Part shown: positions 27,461 to 34,296 of the stretch, one piece after another | Layout: each line of letters starts with the position of its first letter | Numbering within the stretch: the stretch's first letter is position 1 | Assembly: GCF_029868325.1 (NCBI RefSeq) | Contig: NZ_JARWNW010000209.1 | Coordinates: 1 to 62,460, forward strand | DNA: 62,460 nucleotides | Reading direction: 5' to 3' | Origin: Nocardia carnea | GTDB lineage: Bacteria > Actinomycetota > Actinomycetes > Mycobacteriales > Mycobacteriaceae | Program-made: the position numbers and the translations under genes | Notes under the pieces: model-generated | The model's input: the letters and a program-made list of their open reading frames with translations, nothing else | What the model was told of the DNA's origin: nothing | Databases searched by the model: none

Positions 27461-29446
27461 ATGGCAGATCTACGGCTCCAGGCCAGCGATGATCATGTGG
27501 CGCGGATCGCCCACGAGGGCGACCCCGTCCGTGCGGTCGTCGAGCTGGTATGGAACGCGATCGACGCTGAGGCGACAAACGTCAATGTTGTTCTCAAACG
27601 CAGTCTCTCGGAGGCCATCCAAGAGGTGCAGGTAGTCGATGACGGCCACGGAATCACGGGAGACGAAGTCGCGTCCACCTTTGGGCGGATCGGCGGCTCA
27701 TGGAAAAAGCTCACTGAGAAGTCGAAAAACGACATGCGCACCCTCCACGGGAAGCTGGGCGAGGGGCGTCTCCGAGCGCTGGCGCTCGGATCACGCGTAA
27801 CGTGGGCGAGCAGAAGCACATCGATCACGGGCGAACACGAGGTGATCACGATCTCCGGCAACCGCCGTGAGCGCGATCGCTTCGTCTGGGATCGCCGCCC
27901 AGCATCCGGCGACGAACGCGCAAGCGGAACAACAGTCACCGCTGTCAACGACGAACAACGATCCCTCGGTGCCCTTGAGGCCAAGGACATCATCGCAACC
28001 CTGCGCGCGCACTTCGCACCCGTGCTCCTCAACGATGACACGCTCACGATCACCTACGACGGATCCACACTCGACCCTGCCGAAGAGATCATGCACGACA
28101 CCCCAATCGCGATCACCTTCGGTGAGAACAACTCCCAGAGTGCAACAGTACGCATCATTGAATGGCGCACCGGCCAGCATCGTGCGATATACGTTGGCCC
28201 CGATGCCGACCATTTCCAATACGAGACGTCCGGCGACAGCATCGACAAGCTGTTCTCCTTCTCCGCGTACGTGACCTGGAACGGACTAGGGCACGAGGAG
28301 CTCGGCCTCCTGGGCCTCCACGAGATGGCCCCGGGAAATGTCGGCGAACTCTGGAATTCGGTCCGACGTGCCGTTCGCGAACACTTCAACGCCCGCCGAC
28401 GGGAGCGCCGACGCGAGCAGATCGAAGAGTGGCGCGATAAGGGCATCTACCCGTACAACAGCGCACCGACGACCGAGGCGGAACAAGCCGAACGGGCAGT
28501 CTTCGACGCTATATCCGGGACAATAGCGAACCAGATTCCGAAGTCGAAGCGCGAAGCACAGTTGACGCTCAACCTACTGAAGAACGCGCTGCATCACGAC
28601 CCTGAGAAACTGACCACCATCCTCCACGAAGTCGTGTCGCTCAGCGAGGACGATCGCGACACACTGACCAAGCTACTGCGCGAAACGACCCTGCCCGCGA
28701 TCATCCGATCGGCCAACCTCATCGCGAATCGCCACAAGTTCCTCGCAGGACTCCGACACTTGCTGTTCGACCCGAACGATTCTGGTGGCATAGGCGAACG
28801 TGACCACCTCCACAAGATTCTCGAGCACCATCTCTGGATCTTCGGCGAGGCCTATCACCTTATGAGTAGCGAGCGAAGCCTGACGGAGCTACTCCGCAAC
28901 CACCTGAAACTTGAAGGGTTGCCGTCCAGGGATGTCGAGACCGTACGACGCTGGGACGGGAAGACAGGCCGCACGGATCTACACCTAGCCGCCAAGGCAA
29001 GCGAGCACGACCGCCTACGCCACTTGATCGTCGAACTCAAGGCACCTGACATCACCATCGGGCGCAAAGAAGTCGACCAGGTCGAAGATTATGCAAACGC
29101 CGTACTCTCAAACAACGCGTTCAAGTCCGATAACGCCATCTGGGACATCATCCTGGTCGTCAACGACTTTGACGACGTTGTACGGCGGCGTATCAAGGAG
29201 GAATACCGATCCACGGGCCTCGTGTTCGAGCCGCCTCATGAGCCCGGACTCCCTCAGATGCGGGTGTATGTACGCAGATGGAGCGACATCATCGCCGAGA
29301 ATCAGCGACGGCTCGAATTTGTCACCTCCGCACTCGAACACGATCCCTCCATCGCTGAGGGGCTCAAGTACGTACGCGAAGAGTACAGCGATTTGCTGCC
29401 GGCTTCACTTCAGTCCACCACCGGCGACGAGGCTGAGGCGGTTTAA
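27461..29446 (+). CDS. GHKL (MORC-like) ATPase with predicted C-terminal nuclease domain
   Basis: From the ATG at 27461 the product is 661 aa. The N-terminal GHKL ATPase has all its boxes: VVELVWNAIDAEA (N box, about 26-38), VVDDGHGI (G1, about 58-65) and GKLGEGRLRALALG (G2, about 97-110). This order is that of MutL/Hsp90/MORC proteins, with no histidine-kinase phosphoacceptor. The middle is helical. The C-terminal ~170 residues contain TGRTDLHL near 503 and LIVELKAP near 525, a D-x(n)-ExK arrangement of PD-(D/E)xK nucleases such as Shedu-type domains (inference). It lies 94 bases after the helicase gene; TACGCT at 27448-27453 could be a -10 box for a leaderless transcript of its own. MORC-like ATPases have been linked to restriction-modification-like loci in comparative genomics. 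Confidence 0.8.
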   Translation: MADLRLQASDDHVARIAHEGDPVRAVVELVWNAIDAEATNVNVVLKRSLSEAIQEVQVVDDGHGITGDEVASTFGRIGGSWKKLTEKSKNDMRTLHGKLGEGRLRALALGSRVTWASRSTSITGEHEVITISGNRRERDRFVWDRRPASGDERASGTTVTAVNDEQRSLGALEAKDIIATLRAHFAPVLLNDDTLTITYDGSTLDPAEEIMHDTPIAITFGENNSQSATVRIIEWRTGQHRAIYVGPDADHFQYETSGDSIDKLFSFSAYVTWNGLGHEELGLLGLHEMAPGNVGELWNSVRRAVREHFNARRRERRREQIEEWRDKGIYPYNSAPTTEAEQAERAVFDAISGTIANQIPKSKREAQLTLNLLKNALHHDPEKLTTILHEVVSLSEDDRDTLTKLLRETTLPAIIRSANLIANRHKFLAGLRHLLFDPNDSGGIGERDHLHKILEHHLWIFGEAYHLMSSERSLTELLRNHLKLEGLPSRDVETVRRWDGKTGRTDLHLAAKASEHDRLRHLIVELKAPDITIGRKEVDQVEDYANAVLSNNAFKSDNAIWDIILVVNDFDDVVRRRIKEEYRSTGLVFEPPHEPGLPQMRVYVRRWSDIIAENQRRLEFVTSALEHDPSIAEGLKYVREEYSDLLPASLQSTTGDEAEAV

Positions 29447-29582
29447 CCTCAATCCCATCTAGTGTCCTGCGTCGGGAATTAGTCTTCTAATTCGAGGCCC
29501 ACTTCCGGCTAGTCGGCACGGAGTCGGCCTAGTCGATCACGCCGTCCGCCGGGGTGAGGCTTGGTGTGGCGGCAGGAGTCTC

Positions 29583-30058
29583 ATGGCCGACGAAACCTAC
29601 GAAGTGGTCCCGATCGCGCACGTCGTCGGCGGACGCCGCGAACCCACCGACGACCACTGGGGCGGCACCGAAACCATCATCCGCATCGACGACACCCGAT
29701 TCACCGAAGAGTCCGTCCAAGGCCTCGAAGAGTTCAGCCACCTCGAGATCGTGTTCCGCTTCCACCTCACCGACCTCCACTTCGGCGCCCACAGCGCACG
29801 GCCCACAGCGCACGCGACAACCCCGACTGGCCCAAAGTCGGCATCTTCGGCCACCGCAACATGCGCCGCATCAACTGGCTCGGCGTCTCCCGCACCAGAC
29901 TACTCCACATCGACGGCCTCGACCTCCACGTCGCCGAACTCGATGCCGTCGACGGGACCCCCGTCCTCGACATCAAACCCTGGTTCACTGAATTCGGTCC
30001 CCGCGGCGACGTCCGGCAAGCCCCCTGGTCCACCGAAATGCTCAATGGCTATTACTGA
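29583..30058 (+). pseudogene. TrmO-like tRNA methyltransferase gene, frameshifted
   Basis: The reading from ATG 29583 gives a good TrmO/YaeB (UPF0066) N-terminus: IAHVVGGRREPTDDHWGGTE and GLEEFSHLEIVFRFHLTD. From about 29801 the homology moves to another frame: ARDNPDWPKVGIFGHRNMRR to the end at TGA 30056-30058. The cause is visible: the 14-mer GCCCACAGCGCACG occurs twice in tandem at 29787-29800 and 29801-29814. Removing one copy restores one continuous frame. TrmO methylates t6A37 of tRNA-Thr using SAM. The gene follows the defence operon by 136 bases with AGGAG before its ATG. Ordinary mutation is likelier than regulated phase variation. Confidence 0.75.
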
Positions 30059-30114
30059 CCCCGACCACCAACCACTCTGCCCGACCGCAGAAATCTCAAC
30101 GTCGGTTGTTGCGC

Positions 30115-30716
30115 CTAGCGGCTGCTTGCCGCCCCTATCTGCCACGCTGCGCCAGCCATGACAGCCCCAGAATCCTCGCTCTCGAGCTCCGTCGGACTAC
30201 ACAGGAGCTCGACTATCTGGGGTTCCTGTTGATCGAGCTCTATCAGGCCTTCTGTCGCCAAGGCTGCGGAATACGCTGCCGCGGCGTCCTCTCTGGTACG
30301 CAAGACGTACCGACGCACGTAACCGCCCATGTCGAATGCAGGACTGCATCTGACTGAATGTCGGATGTCTTGCCGTGGACGGCCATGGTTTCCTGATACC
30401 CACCCAGTACGACGAACTCGGCTCGACGCTCACCCTTACGCCCTTAACCTCGACTCAGCCGGGCATACGGCGAAGATACGAACGGGCAGATCTGCGCTGC
30501 ATACAGTCCACAGATCTCGTGTACGGGCGCTTCGGATGTGGTGACGTCCTCGTCCGTTTCCTCGAACATCACCTGCCAACGCAGCTCATCACGGAACGGC
30601 AGCGCGCACACAGCGCAGAGATCGAACGTTGCCAAGGCAAGTTTGCGCTGTTCGGAAAGAGTGCCGAAGTCTGGTGACGGCCCCTGGTCAATCGTCGCGA
30701 TGAGCGGTAGCCGCGG
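30115..30716 (-). pseudogene. Decayed hypothetical gene with a Cys-rich motif
   Basis: Two protein-like pieces lie in different minus-strand frames. Bases 30716-30444 encode PRLPLIATIDQGPSPDF, then FDLCAVCALPFRDE and EAPVHEICGLYAAQICPF, a CxxC plus CGLYAAxxCP zinc-binding-like pattern. Bases 30330-30115 encode MGGYVRRYVLRTREDAAAAY and ELESEDSGAVMAGAAWQIG. A stop lies just upstream of the first piece, and frames shift between the two. I read them as fragments of one broken gene of an actinobacterial hypothetical family. The linking region is too degraded to reconstruct. Confidence 0.5.
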
Positions 30717-31169
30717 TCATCGGCACGGAGGTGATTACACCGCGCCGGACGGGGCACGGCAGCGGGTCCTCGATCGGCTATGTCTGACATGCTCAAATTC
30801 CTACCGGACCGGCTTGTGCACCGATAGGTGCAGGTCACACTGTCGCCTAATCGTGCAGCAGTCCCACCACGAAGCGAGCAGCCGCCCCATATCCCGGTCG
30901 TCGACATGGCCACCTACACAGCAACGGGATTATCGGCCGTTGGCGGCACGCCTCACCGCAGGGGGTCGAACGGACAGCGAGGGCTGGTGTGATTTGGGGC
31001 ACACTCTACAGGTGGATGCGGGGCCGAGATAGAGCAATCTGGACCCGATTCGATGACCCCCACACTTATACAAAATGACCCCCACACCGGAATTTCAGTG
31101 TGAGGGTCAACTGTCGTAGAAAGTGTCGTAAATCCAGGTTGTTTCGTCATGCGAGAAACATATAACCCC
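30717..31169. other. Gene-free right end of the island (453 bases)
   Basis: No supported gene is seen on either strand, and no integrase catalytic motif (R...HxxR...Y) appears in any frame. It contains short repeats related to the att site (see 31053-31110). This is where an integrase or attP arm region would be expected, so it may be a degraded remnant. Confidence 0.5.
31053..31110. repeat. Cluster of short repeats matching the att core
   Basis: The 13-mer ATGACCCCCACAC occurs directly repeated at 31053-31065 and 31075-31087. An inverted copy with one mismatch, GTGTGAGGGTCA, lies at about 31098-31109. The same TGACCCCCACAC is part of the tRNA-Ala att core at 31197-31208 and 9529-9540. Spacing and closeness to the att site suggest recombinase-binding sites, or scars of repeated recombination. 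Confidence 0.55.
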
Positions 31170-31171
31170 TG

Positions 31172-31214
31172 GTGGAGCTAAGGGGACTCGAACCCCTGAC
31201 CCCCACACTGCCAG
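31172..31214 (-). repeat. Right attachment site inside tRNA-Ala (43-bp repeat)
   Basis: It is identical to 9504-9546. It covers the tRNA from the anticodon loop to the first base after the discriminator, so integration kept the tRNA intact on this side. Beyond the core, this copy continues to an encoded CCA end, while the left copy reads CAAAAA. Confidence 0.88.
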
Positions 31215-31245
31215 TGTGGTGCGCTACCAGCTGCGCCATAGCCCC
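31173..31245 (-). tRNA. tRNA-Ala (anticodon GGC)
   Basis: The minus strand reads GGGGCTA at the acceptor 5' side and TAGCTCC at the 3' side, giving a 7-bp acceptor stem with one G-U pair. The anticodon loop CTGGCAG gives anticodon GGC. The T arm AGGGGTTCGAGTCCCCT is canonical and the discriminator is A. CCA follows at 31172-31170, so the mature end is encoded here. It serves as the integration target of the island, which lies directly downstream of its 3' end. Confidence 0.95.
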
Positions 31246-31339
31246 GGATGGTTGCTGCCGGTTCCCCGGCTGCCTGAACGAAGTTACACCACCTCCACGT
31301 CAGGCACCAAATCGGCTGGATTCCGGGTGAACGGCGAGG

Positions 31340-32074
31340 TCAGGGGGCGACCTGCTGGACCCATTCCTGGTTCTGGGTGTCGAGCTTGGTTGCGACGTCG
31401 AACACACTGGGGGTGGCGGCGTCGCCGTCGAGGGCTGTTTTCAGGTCTTCGACAGCCGCGGTGGCCTGCTGTCGGGCCTGGTCGGTGCGGGCGCCGGTGG
31501 TGATGCAGTCGCGAGCGGACCGGGGCGCGCCGGATTCGGTGGCGATGGTCGCGAGCTCGTCGTCGGTGAGGCCGGAGCCTTCCTCCGGCTGCCGGCTGGT
31601 GAGGAGGGCGTCGTGGAACTTCGAGTAGGTGACTCCGGAGCCTGTCTCCGCGACGCATTGCAGGGCGGCGGTGGCGCGGGTGGAGTAGTCGCCGCTATCG
31701 GATTTGGGGTCGAGGAAGTTCACGAATCGGTAGCGGACGGCGAGTTTGCCCTCGTCGATTTTCTGGGCGATCTCCTGGCCGTAGAGGCGTTCGAGGCTGC
31801 CGCAGCCGGGGCACATGGGGTCTTCGTAGATTTCGAGGGTTTTCGGGGCCTCGGGGAGGCCGAGGCGCACGCCGCCGTCACTCTGCACCGCGGCCGTGAC
31901 CTCGGTGTTGCGGACCGATCCGTAGCCGTCGTTGCGCACCGCGGCGTCGCCGGTCCCCCAGCGGAAGGCGAAGAAGACGATCAGCGCGATCAGCGCCAGG
32001 GCCACCCCGCCCAGGGCGTAGGTGGTTCCGTTGGACATCGGCCGGGGGGTGTAATCGGACGGCGGTTTGCTCAC
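31340..32074 (-). CDS. DsbA-like membrane-anchored thioredoxin-fold protein
   Basis: The 244-aa protein has one N-terminal membrane anchor (ALGGVALALIALIVFFAFRW) and an extracytoplasmic thioredoxin fold. The active-site motif is C88-P-G-C91 within YEDPMCPGCGSLE, and FHDALLTSRQPEE is typical of actinobacterial DsbA-like proteins. It likely oxidises or isomerises disulfides in exported proteins. I prefer the GTG at 32074 (SKPPSDYTPRP); an ATG at 32092 would add six residues. Confidence 0.82.
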   Translation of the reverse strand: MSKPPSDYTPRPMSNGTTYALGGVALALIALIVFFAFRWGTGDAAVRNDGYGSVRNTEVTAAVQSDGGVRLGLPEAPKTLEIYEDPMCPGCGSLERLYGQEIAQKIDEGKLAVRYRFVNFLDPKSDSGDYSTRATAALQCVAETGSGVTYSKFHDALLTSRQPEEGSGLTDDELATIATESGAPRSARDCITTGARTDQARQQATAAVEDLKTALDGDAATPSVFDVATKLDTQNQEWVQQVAP

Positions 32075-32131
32075 GCGACCACTCTGCCGCATCCGGGCGA
32101 ATCGGTCACGCGCACCCGGTGGCGCGGGGAT

Positions 32132-33616
32132 TCAGTGCTTCGAGTTCGCGGCATCGTGTCCGGTGTAGTCGGCGTCTACCATCCCCGCGGAGGTGGCGTT
32201 GTGCGCGTCTCCGGCAGGCTCCACCACCGTCGGCTCCGGACGTTCGGCCGGCCCGGACGGCTCCGGTTCGGGATCGAGGCTCGCACGTTTCATCGGTTCC
32301 GGAACGATGAACCAGGCGATAGCGGCCACGGCCAGCAGTGAACCGGTGGCGGCGAGCCCGGCACCGTAGCCCAGCTGCTGGGCGATGGCGCCGACCACGA
32401 TGGGGCCGAGGACGGTACCCAGGTCCTGGGACATCTGGAATCCGGCGAGCATGGTGCCGCCGCGCGCCCGGGAGCCGATGATATCGCCGACGGCGGCCTG
32501 CTGGGCGGGGGTGAACAGGCCTGATCCGACACCGGCGACGAACGAGGTGACCAGCAGCCACGCCAGGTTCGGGGACAGACCGAGACCGGTGGTGCCGATC
32601 GCGCACACCAGGGCCCCGGAGATCAGCAGGGGGCGCCGGCCGTAGGTGTCGGAGAGCCGGCCCGAGAAGAACAGGACGGTCGCGTTACCGGCGGCGAAAA
32701 CGGTGAGCGCCACCCCGGCCATACCGGACGGTTGGCCGAGGACTTCCACCACCAGCAAGGGGACGAGTGCCATCCGGACGCCGAACACCGCGGCGCCGTT
32801 GGCGAAGTTGGACCACAGGGCCGCGCGATATTCGGGCCGGGCCAGACCCTGCACGAAACTCACGGTGGCGGCGTCGGCGGCCGATTCGGTTTCGGTGATC
32901 CGCGAGTCCCGCAGGTTGAAGTACACCACCGCCACGGCGGCCAGCAGCGCGACCGCGTAGATCAGGAACGGTGCGCGCAGGCCCAACCCGGCCAGCGCCC
33001 CGCCGACCAGCGGTCCGGACAGTCCGCCGATCAGGAAACATGTCGACCACAACCCGGTGACCCGGCCGCGTTCGGTGGGCGGGGACAGCCGGATCACCAG
33101 CGCCATCGAGGAGACGGTGAACATGGTCGATCCGATTCCGCCCAACGAACGCAGCACCATCAGCTGCCAGTAGGTCTGGGCGAAGGCACTCGCGCCCGTC
33201 GAGAGCGCGACGATGAGCAGCCCCACCAGATAGATCCGCCGCTCCCCCAGCATCTGCACCAACCGCCCGCTGACCGGCGCGAACAGCAGTCGCATAGCGG
33301 CGAACGCGCTGACGATCGCGGACGCGGCGGCCACCCCGACCCCGAAGCTCAGCGCGAACTGCGGTAGCACCGGCGAGACCAGGCCGAACCCGATCGCCAC
33401 ACAGAACGCGGCGGCGATGAGCACCCAGATCTCGCTGGGCAGCGGCGGCCTGTCCGCTTTTCCCACCCGGTGGCCGCGGCGGCGGAAGCGCCCCAGCACA
33501 GAGCGCCGGCCCACGGCGTTCGACCCAACCGGCTCCTTCGCATTCTCGGATCCGGATCGATCGTTCGCTACGGCCTCACCACTCACCCAGGCAACCAACA
33601 CCGAGGTGGCCGTCAC
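32132..33616 (-). CDS. MFS transporter (drug exporter-like)
   Basis: The 494-aa polytopic protein has about 12 membrane segments after a basic 60-residue N-terminal tail. MFS motifs include GRLVQMLGERR after TM2 and GRLSDTYGRRPLL in the central loop. The first half (FGLVSPVLPQFALSFGVGV) resembles the drug-efflux MFS group. The C-terminal tail is acidic and hydrophilic. It starts at GTG 33616; an internal start closer to LPSEIWVLIAAAF cannot be excluded. It sits 57 bases after the DsbA-like gene on the same strand. Confidence 0.82.
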   Translation of the reverse strand: MTATSVLVAWVSGEAVANDRSGSENAKEPVGSNAVGRRSVLGRFRRRGHRVGKADRPPLPSEIWVLIAAAFCVAIGFGLVSPVLPQFALSFGVGVAAASAIVSAFAAMRLLFAPVSGRLVQMLGERRIYLVGLLIVALSTGASAFAQTYWQLMVLRSLGGIGSTMFTVSSMALVIRLSPPTERGRVTGLWSTCFLIGGLSGPLVGGALAGLGLRAPFLIYAVALLAAVAVVYFNLRDSRITETESAADAATVSFVQGLARPEYRAALWSNFANGAAVFGVRMALVPLLVVEVLGQPSGMAGVALTVFAAGNATVLFFSGRLSDTYGRRPLLISGALVCAIGTTGLGLSPNLAWLLVTSFVAGVGSGLFTPAQQAAVGDIIGSRARGGTMLAGFQMSQDLGTVLGPIVVGAIAQQLGYGAGLAATGSLLAVAAIAWFIVPEPMKRASLDPEPEPSGPAERPEPTVVEPAGDAHNATSAGMVDADYTGHDAANSKH

Positions 33617-33795
33617 AATTCCCCAGCCGTGAATGCGTAGCGGCGCATCGTGTCAGCCGCAGCGTCAGGCCGGTGTCAGACCGGTATCAGCGCGGCCGGT
33701 GACAGTAGTCCCATGAGCAAGCGGCCGCAGCCGCTGCCGGCAAGTGAATCCGCTGTCCCGGCATGAGCTCACCGCAGAGAAGGAGTACCACCGCC

Positions 33796-34209
33796 ATGTC
33801 CATCACCCTGACCGACCAGAACAAGTCCACCCTGCGTACCGCCGCCTACGGCGCCGTCTCGCTGATCACTGCCGCCGGTACTGCCGGCGGCTCGGCGCAC
33901 AAGGCCGCCACCGGCGGCTCGATCGCGCTGGGCTCGGCAACCGGCCAGGCCGGACATGTACTGGCCGCAGTCAAAGCGAAGGAGATCGTGCTGAAGGGAA
34001 AGAACGTCGCCGAACTCGCGGACCAGGTGTTGCCTGCCCTGACGGCGGCCATGCAGCTGCTGAAGCAGCAGGACGCCGCGGAGGCGGAGAATTTCCGCAG
34101 CACCGTCCTCGTAGCTGTCGAAACAGCTGCCCGGACGCAGAAGGGCAGGCCGAGCCCCGTGCTGGCCGATATGACCCGCAAGATCACCGCAGCACTCGAC
34201 GCCGCGTGA
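33796..34209 (+). CDS. Small Ala-rich hypothetical protein
   Basis: The 137-aa product has no family that I recognise. The ATG at 33796 follows GAGAAGGAG at good spacing; an in-frame ATG at 33763 would add 11 residues. The N-terminal third is a weakly hydrophobic Ala/Gly-rich stretch (AAYGAVSLITAAGTAGGS), the rest is predicted helix with alternating charges. It lies alone between divergent transcription from the MFS gene and convergent pgm. Codon use looks native. Confidence 0.65.
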   Translation: MSITLTDQNKSTLRTAAYGAVSLITAAGTAGGSAHKAATGGSIALGSATGQAGHVLAAVKAKEIVLKGKNVAELADQVLPALTAAMQLLKQQDAAEAENFRSTVLVAVETAARTQKGRPSPVLADMTRKITAALDAA

Positions 34210-34296
34210 GAGGGAGGATCCGGCCGGGGCCTCGGCCGGATCTTCGGCGGACGGCAGGGGCGAATCGGCGGCCAACGCTGGTTCGCCCCGTATCCG

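Larger units (their letters stand above)
9504..31214. mobile_element. ~21.7 kb genomic (defence) island integrated at tRNA-Ala(GGC)
   Basis: Perfect 43-bp direct repeats bound the segment, one of them inside an intact tRNA gene: the usual footprint of tyrosine-recombinase integration at a tRNA 3' end. The cargo is a seven-gene defence operon on the plus strand, followed by a decayed distal part. No integrase, excisionase, relaxase or replication gene is recognisable, so the element appears immobile on its own. Outside the repeats the flanking genes look like ordinary chromosome. Confidence 0.85.

Noticed and set aside
9955..29446. A BREX system
   Set aside because: There is a methyltransferase and large ATPases, but no PglZ phosphatase, BrxC-like P-loop protein or BrxL/BrxA gene.
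9955..29446. A canonical DISARM locus
   Set aside because: No PLD protein (DrmC) is present, DrmA- and DrmB-like parts are in one protein, and McrBC, RelE-UvrD and GHKL genes are joined to it.
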